From Xanthobacter agilis (GTDB lineage Bacteria; Pseudomonadota; Alphaproteobacteria; Rhizobiales; Xanthobacteraceae): DNA of 64,000 bases. The stretch lies in contig NZ_JABWGX010000013.1 in the NCBI RefSeq assembly GCF_021730435.1, positions 62,001 to 126,000 of the forward strand. The letters run 5' to 3'. The translations under genes and the position numbers were made by a program. The first letter of the stretch is position 1; each line of letters opens with the position of its first letter. This document shows, piece after piece, positions 9,481 through 18,875 of this stretch. Under the pieces are notes generated by a model that did no database searches, was not told where the DNA came from, and saw only the letters and a program-made list of their open reading frames with translations.

Positions 9481-9879
9481 ATGCCCGAAGTTCCCTATGC
9501 CGACCGGCCTCAGTTCCGCCCCGGACCCAAGAGCCTCAACTGGCTGATTCCGCTCGGCATGGGCGCTGTCGGCTGGGCGCTCTACATGCGCTACATGGTG
9601 GTGGAGCCGGCCCTGGTCGGCCTCGCCTGCGAGGCGGGGCTCGAAAGCATGGGCTGCTATGGCCGCGCCGCCGTGCTCACCTTGTCCTTGTGGAACGTGT
9701 TCGGCGCGCTGGCGCTGGGCGGCGCCCTGATCCAGCTCGTCGCGCCCTCGCTCGCCGCCTTCGCCATGGCGCTGGTGTTCAGCGCTTTCGCCCTGGTGTT
9801 CCACAACGAAATCGCCGGCGCGCTGGCGGCGATGGGCCTCATCCTTTCCTTCGCACGGCCTGGACCCGCCACAGCGTGA
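9481..9879 (+). CDS. Small membrane protein of unknown function
   Basis: 132 aa, start ATG at 9481. Hydrophobic segments include about residues 22-42 (LIPLGMGAVGWALYM) and two or three in the C-terminal half (VLTLSLWNVFGALALGG; LVAPSLAAFAMALVFSAF; an alanine-rich last helix). The loop CEAGLESMGCYGRAAV has two Cys. I do not recognise a named family. The 3' end overlaps the ndvC-like gene on the other strand by about 41 bp, tail to tail. The regular alternation of membrane segments and a normal stop support a real gene. Confidence 0.7.
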   Translation: MPEVPYADRPQFRPGPKSLNWLIPLGMGAVGWALYMRYMVVEPALVGLACEAGLESMGCYGRAAVLTLSLWNVFGALALGGALIQLVAPSLAAFAMALVFSAFALVFHNEIAGALAAMGLILSFARPGPATA

Positions 9880-11464
9880 AGGCCAGCACCAGGCACAGCG
9901 CGCCGAACCAGGCCGCCTGCCAATTGGACAGGCCCTCGTTGAGCGGAACATAGATGCCGCCGACGAGCATCACCCATGCGGCCACCGTCTCGCCCAATCC
10001 CGCCCCCTCCCGCTCGGCGCGCCGCACCAGCAGCGGCGCCAGCAGGGCGGCGACCACGCCGGTGAGGGAAAACACCGGAAAATCCTTGTAGCGCGGATCG
10101 AAGACCAGCTCGAACGCCACCGTGCCGACCGCCACCACGCCCAGCACCAGCACCAGGGCCGAGGCGATGGTGCTGGCGTCGGAACGCGCGCGCAGCCGCC
10201 CATCCAGGGCCGCCGCGAAGGGGGCGAGCCCCCGCCCCGCGCCGATCACCGCCGGCATCACCACCATCGCGGCGGCGGCCACCGCCAGCAACAGGCCGTT
10301 GCGCAGCCAGCCGACAAAACCGAGGCTCTCCAGGGGCAGCGCCGAAATGGCCGCGCCAAGGGTCGCCCCGCCGAACAGGGCCGCCAGCGCAACCGCCCCC
10401 CACTCGGCCGGCGTCACCCCATCGGCGCGATCGCGCCCGGCGCGCCAGGCCGCTCCGAAGGCGGCGGCCACCACCACAAGGCCGACCGCGATGTGCATCT
10501 TCCAGCCTGGAAAATCCTCCACCGGCCGGCCCCACTCGAACTTCGGGGTGCGGGTGGAGGCGTCGATAAGGCCCCAATGGCCACCCACGGTGCCTTCACT
10601 GCGGCGCTTCCAGGGTTGGTCGAACGCTTCGATGACGTTCACCCGGTAGCCCCGCTTCTTGGCGAGAGCCACCACGTCATGCATCACCCGCGCCTGATTG
10701 GAGGGCGAGGGCAACGCCTCCTCACGCATGCGGCCGGCGCTGGGCCAGCCGGTCTCGCCGATCAGGATCTCCTTGCCGGGGAAGGCCTCCGCCATTTTCT
10801 GGCGAATCTCGTCCACATGGGGACCGGCCTCGGCGGCGGAAACGGGCAGGTCCTCCCAATAGGGCAGGATGTGGATGGTGACGAAATCCACGTTCTGGGT
10901 GAGCCCCTTGTTGCGCTCCCAGAACTCCCACACGTCGGCATAGGTCACTGGCACCGCGCCCACCTGCGACTTGACCCAACGCAAGGTTGAACCGAGATCG
11001 GTCGCCGACATCTCGCCGCGCAGCAGCACCTCATTGCCCACCACCACGGCCTTCACCACGTCGGGATTTTCCTGTGCGAGACGCACGCCGGTGTCGAGCT
11101 CCACCCGGTTGCGATCCACGTCCGGCCCGAGCCAGATGCCGAGCAGCATGGTGAGCCCGTGCTTGCGGGCGATGGCCGGCGCCTTGTCGAGCCCCTTCTC
11201 GACCGCGTAGGTGCGCACGCAGCTCGTGATCTTGGCGAGTTGGGCGAAGTCCTCGTCGATCTGGGCCTCCGGAATCATCAGCTCCTTCTCGAACGGCGAC
11301 TGCCCGTCGCGGAACGGGGCATAGGACACGCACGGCAGCGTTTCGCCGGCCGCCAGCGGCGAGGGCGGCATCGCCACCGGCCGGCCGAGCCAGGCCCAGA
11401 GGCCGCAGATGACAATGGCGACGATGAACGCGAGAGCGAGCGGCAGCCGCACGGATCGGGACAT
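9839..11464 (-). CDS. ndvC: NdvC-like GH17 membrane protein for cyclic beta-glucan synthesis
   Basis: 541 aa. After an N-terminal membrane anchor (about 7-25) comes a periplasmic glycoside-hydrolase-17-like domain (about 45-320). Its two expected glutamates are in VVVGNEVLLRGEM and IGETGWPS, with THILPYWEDLP between them. The C-terminal 215 residues hold about eight hydrophobic segments. Size and architecture match Bradyrhizobium NdvC, described as needed for the (1,6) linkages of cyclic beta-(1,3),(1,6)-glucans. The domain is clearly paralogous to the N-terminus of the NdvB-like protein at 12408. GGAG lies about 6 bases before the ATG. The symbol is inferred from architecture and locus. Confidence 0.75.
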   Translation of the reverse strand: MSRSVRLPLALAFIVAIVICGLWAWLGRPVAMPPSPLAAGETLPCVSYAPFRDGQSPFEKELMIPEAQIDEDFAQLAKITSCVRTYAVEKGLDKAPAIARKHGLTMLLGIWLGPDVDRNRVELDTGVRLAQENPDVVKAVVVGNEVLLRGEMSATDLGSTLRWVKSQVGAVPVTYADVWEFWERNKGLTQNVDFVTIHILPYWEDLPVSAAEAGPHVDEIRQKMAEAFPGKEILIGETGWPSAGRMREEALPSPSNQARVMHDVVALAKKRGYRVNVIEAFDQPWKRRSEGTVGGHWGLIDASTRTPKFEWGRPVEDFPGWKMHIAVGLVVVAAAFGAAWRAGRDRADGVTPAEWGAVALAALFGGATLGAAISALPLESLGFVGWLRNGLLLAVAAAAMVVMPAVIGAGRGLAPFAAALDGRLRARSDASTIASALVLVLGVVAVGTVAFELVFDPRYKDFPVFSLTGVVAALLAPLLVRRAEREGAGLGETVAAWVMLVGGIYVPLNEGLSNWQAAWFGALCLVLAFTLWRVQAVRRKG

Positions 11465-11671
11465 CGGAACTCCAGGGCAGCAAGGCGGCGGGACGCCGGA
11501 GGATCAAACGCAGGCCCCGCGCCACATAGAGCCTCGCGACCGCGGTGTGAAGCCTTGCGCCACGCGACCAAAGACCGGTGGTTGCCGGTTCCCGCGCCGT
11601 CATGCTGACAAATTCAACGCCTTCACCTAACGTGTCGCGGCGGATCGCACCGCGCCTTCCTTCTGAAGATC

Positions 11672-12169
11672 ATGGCCCTCATGCAACGCTTTAAGATTTC
11701 AGCCCTGGCGGGCGCCTTCGCCCTCGCGTGCAGCTTCGGCGCCGGGCTCGCGCCGGCGGCGGCCCAGCAGTCCGCCCCCCCCGACCAGAAGCCGGCCGCC
11801 CAGGAGCCGCAGTTGACCCCTGAGCAGAAGGCCGCCCAGGAGGCGCAGCGCCGCTCGGTGGAGGAGTTCAACGAAGCCGCCAAGCTTCCGGGAACCGCAG
11901 GCTTGCCCGAATGCGTCTGGACGGGGCGGCGGATTGCCGCACTACTTTGGAACGACGACATCGACACCGCGCGCCGGCATATGGAAATCTACGAGCGTTT
12001 CGGGTGCCCGAGCGAGCACCTGAAGCTCGCCTTCCGCTGCCTGGTGCGCCAGGGCAAGCTTGACCCTAAGGCCCGCGAGCGTGTGGACGCACGCGTCCAC
12101 CAGTGCTGGGTGAACCCCGACTACATCGCGGCCCCGCCCGCCGCCGCCCCCGCTCCGGCGCAACAATGA
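11672..12169 (+). CDS. Small exported protein of the beta-glucan locus
   Basis: 165 aa with a signal peptide (cleavage after about APAAAQ, residue 32) and a Gln/Pro/Ala-rich linker. A conserved-looking core follows with three Cys (PECVWTGRR, FGCPSEH, FRCLVRQG) plus QCWVNP near the end, then an Ala/Pro tail. It should be periplasmic and its cysteines may form disulfides. Small proteins of this kind next to ndvB in rhizobia are annotated as beta-1,3/beta-1,6-glucan biosynthesis proteins with no proven biochemical role. It is divergent from the ndvC-like gene and 238 bp upstream of the ndvB-like gene on the same strand. Confidence 0.8.
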   Translation: MALMQRFKISALAGAFALACSFGAGLAPAAAQQSAPPDQKPAAQEPQLTPEQKAAQEAQRRSVEEFNEAAKLPGTAGLPECVWTGRRIAALLWNDDIDTARRHMEIYERFGCPSEHLKLAFRCLVRQGKLDPKARERVDARVHQCWVNPDYIAAPPAAAPAPAQQ

Positions 12170-12407
12170 GATCATCGGCGGGTCACGGGGCTGACGCAAC
12201 GGCGTCCCAGGCCCGCCACGATCAGGATTTATCTTCAAAGCTGAGCATGTTAGTGTCTCGACGCATTGCAGCGTAGGGTTACACCCGCGCCGCAATGCCG
12301 ACCGTGGGGCAGGTCGAAACGGTGTTCCACGTCCAGGTTTTCCAGAACCCTTCGCCGCAACAGGGCGTTGCAGGTTCAAGATATCCCCGATTTGGGTGGG
12401 CATCGCC

Positions 12408-15116
12408 ATGCGTCCCGGTCTAGCTGCTGCGGCGGCGGTCATTGCGGTTGTGACATCGATCCACGCCGCGATGTGGATTTCCTTGCGTCCCGAGGTCAGC
12501 GCTCCGAACATCACGGATCGCTTCCAGAGCCTGTCGTTCGCGCCCTTCAGCCGAAGCATGAGCCCCGAGGGCGAGGCCCTGACCAATGCGGGGCAGATCC
12601 GCGCCGACATGCAGGTGGTGGCGCCCTACACCCGCGGCGTGCGCACCTATTCCTCCACCAACGGCAAGGAACTGATTGCGCCCATCGCCGGCGAGCAGGG
12701 CATCAAGGTCACCGCCGGCGCGTGGCTGAACCGCGACAAGGACAAGGACAGCGGCGCGGTCATCGAGAAGGCGAAGACGGGCAACGAGCGCGAAATCGCC
12801 GGGCTGATCGAGGTCGCGAAGAAAAATCGCAACGTACAGGCGGTGGTGGTCGGCAACGAAACCCTGCTGCGCGGCGACATGGACGATGCCGAGCTCGCCG
12901 AGCTGATCCGGCAGGTGAAGCGGCAAGTGAACGTGCCGGTGACCACCGGCGAGATCTGGAACACCTGGCTCGACCATCCCGAGGTGGCCGCCTCCGCCGA
13001 CTTCATCCTCGCCCACATCCTGCCCTATTGGGAAGACGTGCCGGCCGACCGGGTGGTGGACTACACCATCAACGCCTACAACCGCCTGCGCACCGCCTAT
13101 CCCGGCAAGCGCATCGTGATCGGCGAGTTCGGGTGGCCGTCCCACGGTTTCAACCGCGGCGCCAGCGTGCCCGACCCGATCGAGCAGGCCAAGATCATCC
13201 GTGATTTCGTTTCGCGCGCGGATGCCCTGGGCATCGAGTACAACATCATCGAGGCGTTCGACCTGCCTAAGAAGCAGAACGAAGGCTCGGTGGGTCAATA
13301 CTGGGGCGTGTTCGACGCCGACCGGAACCTGAAGTTCCCGCTCACCGGCCCCATCTACGAGCACACCTACACCCAGACCGCCGTTCTGGCCCTGCTGCTG
13401 GGCGTCCTGTTCACCCTGCCACTGCTGCGCATGCGCGAGCTCACCGTGTCCCAGGGGTTGGTGCTGGCCGGCACCGCCAACGGCGTCGCCGCATGGCTGG
13501 CGACCGTGGTCGACTATTGGATGAACCATTACGTGACCGGCGGCGACTATGTCACCCTCGCGCTCAGCGTGGTGATGCTGGTGCCCCTGGTGTTCGTGCT
13601 GCTGTACCGGGTGGAGGAGATGGCCGCCATCGCCTTCGGCAACGGTCCGCAGCGGCTGGTGGAATCGCTGAAGCCGGGCACGCCCTCACGCTTTCCCAAG
13701 GTCTCCATTCACGTGCCCGCCTATCGCGAGCCGCCGGAGATGCTGAAGGAGACCATCGACGCGCTGGCCAAGCTCGAATATCCGAACTTCGAAGCCATCA
13801 TCATCGTCAACAACACCCCCGACCCGGCGATGGTGGAGCCGGTGCGCGAGCACTGCGCCAAGCTCGGCGACCGCTTCAAGTTCATCAATGCGGAGAAGGT
13901 CGCGGGCTTCAAGGCGGGCGCCCTGCGCATCGCGCTCGAGCACACCGCGGCCGATGCCGAGATCATCGGCGTCATCGATGCCGACTATGTGGTCACGCCC
14001 GATTGGCTGAAGGATCTCGTGCCGGTGTTCGAGGACCCGACGGTGGGCCTCGTCCAGGCGCCGCAGGACCATCGCGACGCCGGCCGCAGCCCCCTGCATG
14101 AGGCCATGAATGCCGAATATGCCGGCTTCTTCGACATCGGCATGGTTCAGCGTAACGAGGACGACGCCATCGTGGTGCATGGCACCATGTGCCTGATCCG
14201 CCGCGCCGCCATGCTGGAGGCGGGCAACTGGTCGTCGGACACCATCTGCGAGGACACCGACCTCGGCCTGTCCATCGCCGAGAACGGCTGGAAGACCCAT
14301 TACACCCGCAAGCGCTACGGCTATGGCCTGCTGCCGGACGATTTCGAGGCGTTCAAGAAGCAGCGTCACCGTTGGGCCTACGGCGGCTTCCAGATCATCA
14401 AGAAGCACTGGCCGCGCTTCCTGCCCGGCCGCTCGCGCCTGACCACGGCCCAGAAGCGGCACTTCGTCCTGGGCTGGATCTCCTGGCTCGGCTCGGAATC
14501 CGTGGGCGCGCTGATGGCGGTGGCATCCCTGGCCTTCGTGCCGTTCGTGCTGCTGCTCGGCGTCTCGGTGCCGGCCTATGTGCTCACTCTGCCGATCCTG
14601 ATGACCTTCCTGGTCTATCTGATGCACTTCGTGAGCCTTTATCGGCTGCGGGTGGAAACCACGCCGCTGCGCATGGTGGGCGCCGCCGTGGCGGCGAGCG
14701 CGGTGCAATACACCGTGGCCAAGGCGGTGCTGGACGGGTTCCGCTACAAGGACCTTGCCTTCGCCCGCACCGCCAAGGGCAAGAACTGGCTCGCCGGCGC
14801 CGCCCGCCACTTCCCGGCCCTGCCCGAGGCCACGCTCGGCGGCCTGCTGCTGGTGGCCGGCATCGCGCTCATCGTCTTGAACAACCTGCCGGGCGTGGCG
14901 CTGACCAAAAACGACTGGCGCCATATCCGCGAGATCAACCTCTATGGCATCGCGCTGATGGTGCAGAGCCTGCCCTTCATGGCCGCGGCTCTGATCGGCT
15001 GGTTCGAGGGCTCCCGCTTCAACGACTTCGCCCTGTGGCGGGCCATCACCGCTCGGGTCTCGGCGGTGCTGCCGCGCCGCGTGACGTCCGATCGCCCCCC
15101 GGCACTGGTGGATTGA
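12408..15116 (+). CDS. ndvB: NdvB-like cyclic beta-glucan synthase: GH17 fused to GT2 glycosyltransferase
   Basis: 902 aa. The N-terminal GH17-like glucanosyltransferase domain (about 25-315) has catalytic-type Glu in VVVGNETLLRGDM and IGEFGWPS. Membrane segments follow at about 325-405. A cytosolic GT2 domain runs from about 430 to 660, with PAYREPPEM, VIDADYVV, ICEDTDLG and KQRHRWAYGG. At least four further membrane segments follow. GT2 would polymerise glucose from UDP-glucose while GH17 cyclises or branches the chain in the periplasm. The roughly 100-kDa size matches Bradyrhizobium NdvB. The ATG at 12408 is preferred over an in-frame GTG at 12396 because GGGTGGG lies about 7 bases before it. 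Confidence 0.85.
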   Translation: MRPGLAAAAAVIAVVTSIHAAMWISLRPEVSAPNITDRFQSLSFAPFSRSMSPEGEALTNAGQIRADMQVVAPYTRGVRTYSSTNGKELIAPIAGEQGIKVTAGAWLNRDKDKDSGAVIEKAKTGNEREIAGLIEVAKKNRNVQAVVVGNETLLRGDMDDAELAELIRQVKRQVNVPVTTGEIWNTWLDHPEVAASADFILAHILPYWEDVPADRVVDYTINAYNRLRTAYPGKRIVIGEFGWPSHGFNRGASVPDPIEQAKIIRDFVSRADALGIEYNIIEAFDLPKKQNEGSVGQYWGVFDADRNLKFPLTGPIYEHTYTQTAVLALLLGVLFTLPLLRMRELTVSQGLVLAGTANGVAAWLATVVDYWMNHYVTGGDYVTLALSVVMLVPLVFVLLYRVEEMAAIAFGNGPQRLVESLKPGTPSRFPKVSIHVPAYREPPEMLKETIDALAKLEYPNFEAIIIVNNTPDPAMVEPVREHCAKLGDRFKFINAEKVAGFKAGALRIALEHTAADAEIIGVIDADYVVTPDWLKDLVPVFEDPTVGLVQAPQDHRDAGRSPLHEAMNAEYAGFFDIGMVQRNEDDAIVVHGTMCLIRRAAMLEAGNWSSDTICEDTDLGLSIAENGWKTHYTRKRYGYGLLPDDFEAFKKQRHRWAYGGFQIIKKHWPRFLPGRSRLTTAQKRHFVLGWISWLGSESVGALMAVASLAFVPFVLLLGVSVPAYVLTLPILMTFLVYLMHFVSLYRLRVETTPLRMVGAAVAASAVQYTVAKAVLDGFRYKDLAFARTAKGKNWLAGAARHFPALPEATLGGLLLVAGIALIVLNNLPGVALTKNDWRHIREINLYGIALMVQSLPFMAAALIGWFEGSRFNDFALWRAITARVSAVLPRRVTSDRPPALVD

Positions 15117-15141
15117 CCCCGGCGGGCCTGCCCCCGACCCG

Positions 15142-15168
15142 AAAGCCCGGCTTCATAGCCGGGCTTTT
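15142..15168 (+). terminator. Rho-independent terminator after the ndvB-like gene
   Basis: AAAGCCCGGC (15142-15151), loop TTCATA, then GCCGGGCTTT (15158-15167) forms a perfect 10-bp stem ending in a T-run. It lies 26 bp after the stop of the ndvB-like gene and before mobA, so mobA needs its own promoter or readthrough. Confidence 0.85.
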
Positions 15169-15225
15169 CCCCGTTTCCCGCATCGCAGCACGCCTTCGTT
15201 CCCGCATGCGCGCAAGGTACACCCC

Positions 15226-15861
15226 GTGAGCGCCGTGGGCCGCCCCTTCGGCCTCATCCTGGCTGGCGGGCATGGACGCCGGATGTCGGCTGCCGCCAGC
15301 CCCTCCGGCGCGCTGCCGAAGCCCCTGATGCCCCTCTCCGGCCGCCCCTTGATCGCCCATGTGATCGCGCGCATGGCGCCGCAGGTCGCGGGCCTTGCCA
15401 TCAATGCCAATGATCCGTCCGAGCTGTTCGCAGCGTTCGGCCTGCCGGTGATTCCCGACACGGTGGCCGAGCGCCCTGGCCCGCTGGCCGGTGTTCTGGC
15501 GGGCCTGGAATGGCTGGAGCGGGAATCGCCCGGCACCCCCCTCGTGACGGTGGCAGCCGATACGCCCTTTCTCCCGGACGACCTCGTCTCCCGACTCATA
15601 CATCGGTATGCAGAGACTGCAGAGGTGGTCTGCGCAGGGTCCGCAGGGCAGATGCATCATGTCATTGCGGTGTGGCCGCAGGCCGCGCGCGCCCCCCTCG
15701 CCGTGGCCCTCGCTGCAGGGCAGCGGAAAGTCGGGCTTCTCCTGGCAACGCTTGGCGCCGTAACAGAAAGCTGGGATACGGCGAACGGCGACCCGTTCTT
15801 CAACGTGAACACCCCGGAAGACCTTGCCGCCGCTGAATCCCGCTCCCCTGCCTCTCGGTGA
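15226..15861 (+). CDS. mobA: Molybdenum cofactor guanylyltransferase
   Basis: 211 aa. MobA transfers GMP from GTP to molybdopterin-Mo to make the guanine dinucleotide cofactor of enzymes such as formate dehydrogenase and nitrate reductase. The N-terminal nucleotide loop is LILAGGHGRRM. The Mg-binding region is VAADTPFLPDD, and FFNVNTPEDL near the C-terminus is typical. The start is GTG at 15226, with AAGG 8 bases upstream. The gene stands between the ndvB terminator and gltA, with no other molybdenum-cofactor gene in the window. Confidence 0.92.
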   Translation: MSAVGRPFGLILAGGHGRRMSAAASPSGALPKPLMPLSGRPLIAHVIARMAPQVAGLAINANDPSELFAAFGLPVIPDTVAERPGPLAGVLAGLEWLERESPGTPLVTVAADTPFLPDDLVSRLIHRYAETAEVVCAGSAGQMHHVIAVWPQAARAPLAVALAAGQRKVGLLLATLGAVTESWDTANGDPFFNVNTPEDLAAAESRSPASR

Positions 15862-15932
15862 AGCATGGTCATGCTTGCGGCAGGAATGGGGAGGGTTTAG
15901 GACTGCGCTGCGGCGGCTTCGCATTCGCGAAG
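15861..15932 (+). promoter_or_regulatory. Structured leader region upstream of gltA
   Basis: Two symmetrical elements lie in the 102-bp mobA-gltA spacer. AAGCATG-GT-CATGCTT (15861-15876) is a 7-bp inverted repeat with a 2-base centre and looks like a dimer operator. CTTCGC-ATTC-GCGAAG (15917-15932) is a 6-bp hairpin that would sit in the gltA leader. Neither is a recognised motif. Confidence 0.35.
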
Positions 15933-15963
15933 GCGCCCAGTCCGCCCAAAGGATGAGGGATCC

Positions 15964-17274
15964 ATGGACGCCACCAACAACTCCGGGGCCAAAGCCGCCA
16001 AGTTCAGCTTGGGCGAAAAGAGCTGGGATCTGCCGATCCGCGGGGGAACTATCGGGCCTGACGTAGTCGACATCTCGAAGCTCTACGGCCAGACCGGGAT
16101 GTTCACCTACGACCCTGGCTTTACCTCGACGGCCTCGTGCGAAAGCAAGATTACCTATATCGATGGCGATGAGGGCGTGCTGCTCTACCGCGGCTACCCC
16201 ATCGAGCAGCTCGCCGAGAACGGCGACTTCCTTGAAACCTGTTATCTCCTGCTTTACGGCGAACTGCCGACCGCCGCCCAGAAGGCGGAGTTCGACCAAT
16301 CCGTGACTCATCACACGATGATTCACGATCAGATGACCCGTTTCTTCAACGGTTTCCGCCGTGACGCCCACCCGATGGCCATCATGGTGGCTTCGGTCGG
16401 CGCTCTGTCGGCCTTCTATCACGACTCGACAGACATTTCTGATCCGAACCAGCGCCTCATCGCGTCCATCCGCATGATCGCGAAGATGCCGACGCTGGCG
16501 GCCATGGCCTACAAGTATTCCGTGGGCCAGCCCTTTGTTTATCCCAAGAATGAATTGGATTACGCGTCCAATTTCCTGAACATGTGCTTCGCAGTTCCTT
16601 GCGAAGACTACAAGGTGAGCCCGACGCTCTCCCGCGCCCTGGATAAGATCTTTATCCTCCACGCGGATCACGAGCAGAACGCCTCCACCTCCACGGTCCG
16701 TCTCGCCGGTTCGTCGGGTGCCAACCCGTTCGCCTGCATCGCGGCCGGCGTCGCCTGCCTGTGGGGTCCCGCCCACGGCGGCGCTAATGAGGCGGCCCTC
16801 AAGATGCTCGCCGAGATCGGCAGCGTGGACCGCATTCCCGAGTTCATCGCCCGCGCCAAGGACAAGAACGATCCGTTCCGTCTCATGGGCTTCGGCCACC
16901 GGGTCTACAAGAATTACGACCCGCGCGCGAAGATCATGCAGCGCACCTGCCATGAGGTCCTCACCGAGCTCGGCATCAAGGACGATCCGCTGCTCGACGT
17001 GGCGGTGGAGTTGGAGCGCATTGCGCTTCACGATGAATACTTCATCGAAAAGAAGCTCTATCCGAACATCGATTTCTACTCCGGCATCACCCTGAAGGCG
17101 ATGGGCTTCCCCACCACCATGTTCACGGTGCTGTTCGCCCTGGCCCGCACCGTGGGCTGGATCGGCCAGTGGAAGGAAATGATCGAGGATCCGAGCCAGC
17201 GCATCGGCCGTCCGCGTCAGCTCTACACCGGCGCCGACCGCCGGGACTATGTGGCGATGTCGCAGCGCAAGTGA
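15964..17274 (+). CDS. gltA: Citrate synthase (type II, hexameric class)
   Basis: 436 aa. It condenses acetyl-CoA and oxaloacetate to citrate, the entry step of the TCA cycle. Catalytic motifs are present: [12 protein letters not shown] (active-site His), [10 protein letters not shown], and [15 protein letters not shown]. The C-terminal RPRQLYTG is also present. The N-terminal beta-rich domain typical of Gram-negative NADH-sensitive type II enzymes occupies about residues 1-60. GAGG lies 5 bases before the ATG. A strong terminator follows, so this is a single-gene unit. Confidence 0.97.
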   Translation: MDATNNSGAKAAKFSLGEKSWDLPIRGGTIGPDVVDISKLYGQTGMFTYDPGFTSTASCESKITYIDGDEGVLLYRGYPIEQLAENGDFLETCYLLLYGELPTAAQKAEFDQSVTHHTMIHDQMTRFFNGFRRDAHPMAIMVASVGALSAFYHDSTDISDPNQRLIASIRMIAKMPTLAAMAYKYSVGQPFVYPKNELDYASNFLNMCFAVPCEDYKVSPTLSRALDKIFILHADHEQNASTSTVRLAGSSGANPFACIAAGVACLWGPAHGGANEAALKMLAEIGSVDRIPEFIARAKDKNDPFRLMGFGHRVYKNYDPRAKIMQRTCHEVLTELGIKDDPLLDVAVELERIALHDEYFIEKKLYPNIDFYSGITLKAMGFPTTMFTVLFALARTVGWIGQWKEMIEDPSQRIGRPRQLYTGADRRDYVAMSQRK

Positions 17275-17322
17275 GCGCGCGCGGCTCCGAGCCGATCGCG
17301 TTCGGGCTGCCAGACACAGCAG

Positions 17323-17354
17323 AAGGGCGAGGCCATGGCGGCCTCGCCCTTTTT
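17323..17354 (+). terminator. Rho-independent terminator of gltA
   Basis: AAGGGCGAGGCC (17323-17334) pairs perfectly with GGCCTCGCCCTT (17340-17351) over a 5-base loop and is followed by a T-run. It lies about 50 bp after the gltA stop. Confidence 0.9.
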
Positions 17355-17696
17355 CTTTTGGCTGACGCCTCCGCTGGCCGCCGGCGGGCCCTTCTCCCTT
17401 GCTTGCCGCACCCTCTCCCGCGATGCACCACGGCAGACGCGCACATCTCTCTGCCGAGACCGGAGAAGCGCGCGCGTGGAGCTCAAGGGGCCTTGCTCCG
17501 GCACACGTGGCCTGTCGGCGGGGCAGAGGGCGCACCGCAAGCGGTCGAGCCGCATCGTGGTATGGAGAAGAATGGGGGACGCCACCCGAGGCCAGCCAGA
17601 CTGAGCGGGCCGACGGGACCCTCCCTTGGCGGCACTTGGTGGCACCTCGTGGCAACCCAGAGGCCCTTGCCTGCAGCGCCTGCGATGAAGCCCCGG
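17355..17696. other. Gene-free stretch between gltA and lpxB
   Basis: About 340 bp between the gltA terminator and the stop of lpxB, which comes from the other strand. Open frames here have no ribosome-binding site or recognisable protein pattern. I see no RNA gene or clear lpxB terminator. Confidence 0.5.
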
Positions 17697-18875
17697 CTAT
17701 TCCGGTGCCGGGAGCGCCGCGGTGCGTCCGCTCCGCGCCAGACGCAGCACCACCTCTGCCGCCCGCGCGCTGGGGCTGAGCCCGGTGATGCCGAAGATCT
17801 CGTCGAGCCGCGCAAACGCCTCTTCCTGCCGGCGCCGCGCGGGTCCCTCCGCGATCACATCCCCCAATGCGCCCACCAGTGCCGGAACGGTGCAATATTC
17901 CTGTAGGAACTCCGGCACCACATTCTGACCCAACACCAGATTGGGAAGGATGACCGTGGTGCCCTTCAGCACCCGCCGCCCGATCTGGGCCTCCAGCCAG
18001 CCGACCCGATAGGCCGCCACATGGGGAATGCCCGCGAGAGCAAGCTCCAGCGTCACCGTGCCGGACGCGGCCAGCGCCGCCCGCGCGGTGCGGAAAGCGG
18101 CATATTTTTCCGCCTCGCCGACAATCACGCGCGGACGCACGGGCCAGCTTGCGACCGTCTCTTCGACCAACCCCTGCAGGTGAGGCAGGGTGGGCAGCAC
18201 CAGATCCAGCGTCCGCGCGCCGGCGACCTGCCCGAGCGCGGCGCCGAAATCAGCTCCCAGCCGCACGATCTCCCGCCGGCGGCTCCCCGGCAGCACAAGA
18301 ATCCGAGGCGGCGCGCCGCGACGGCGCGCGGCTTCTTCCGGGTTTGGACGCAGTTCCGCCAGCCGCTCCAGCAGCGGATGCCCCACGTAGAAGGTGGGCG
18401 GCCCGCCGAGCCGCCGATGCACCTCCGGCTCAAACGGCAGCACCGCCAGCAGTGCATCCACATAAGGCCGCATCGCGCGCGCGCGCCCCTCGCGCCACAC
18501 CCAGACCGTGGGCGACACGTATTTCACGATCGGAATGCGCGGGTTGGCCGCCCGCACCCGCGCCGCGACCCGGTGTGTGAAATCCGGTGCATCGATCAGC
18601 ACCAGCACATCGGGCGGATCGGCCAGGACCGCCGCCACGGTCTCCTTCAGCCGCCGCAGGATCGTCGGCAGCTTGGCCATCACCGAGGTGATGCCGATGG
18701 CGGTCAGGTCCTCCATGGGATAAAAGCTGTTCAGCCCCGCCGCCGCCATGCGCGCGCCGCCCACCCCAGTGTAGGCGATACCCTCCGGAGCGGCATCCCG
18801 CAGGGTCCGCATGAGCGCCCCGCCGAGTTGATCGCCCGACTCCTCCCCCGCCAGCATGAAGATGCGCAGGGTCAA
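17697..18875 (-). CDS. lpxB: Lipid-A-disaccharide synthase
   Basis: 392 aa, normal for the GT19 family. It joins UDP-2,3-diacylglucosamine to lipid X, forming the lipid A disaccharide at the inner membrane. MLAGEESGDQLGGAL is the typical N-terminus. YVSPTVWVWREGRA, YVGHPLLE, LPGSRRREI and the C-terminal ASGTVTLELAL are the usual conserved blocks. Its ATG overlaps the lpxI stop by 4 bases (ATGA). It is the last gene of the long minus-strand envelope block. Confidence 0.96.
   Translation of the reverse strand: MTLRIFMLAGEESGDQLGGALMRTLRDAAPEGIAYTGVGGARMAAAGLNSFYPMEDLTAIGITSVMAKLPTILRRLKETVAAVLADPPDVLVLIDAPDFTHRVAARVRAANPRIPIVKYVSPTVWVWREGRARAMRPYVDALLAVLPFEPEVHRRLGGPPTFYVGHPLLERLAELRPNPEEAARRRGAPPRILVLPGSRRREIVRLGADFGAALGQVAGARTLDLVLPTLPHLQGLVEETVASWPVRPRVIVGEAEKYAAFRTARAALAASGTVTLELALAGIPHVAAYRVGWLEAQIGRRVLKGTTVILPNLVLGQNVVPEFLQEYCTVPALVGALGDVIAEGPARRRQEEAFARLDEIFGITGLSPSARAAEVVLRLARSGRTAALPAPE

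Noticed and set aside
7771-9879. A 702-codon plus-strand frame covering glmU antisense and the small membrane protein
   Set aside because: Only the last 132 codons from ATG 9481 look like a real protein; the rest mirrors glmU.
12170-12407. tRNA-like stretch (GGTTCAAGA) before the ndvB-like gene
   Set aside because: No acceptor stem or anticodon arm can be formed around the T-loop-like string.
15046-17895. A 949-codon minus-strand frame opposite mobA and gltA
   Set aside because: Composition is shadow-like, and gltA and mobA on the plus strand explain the region.
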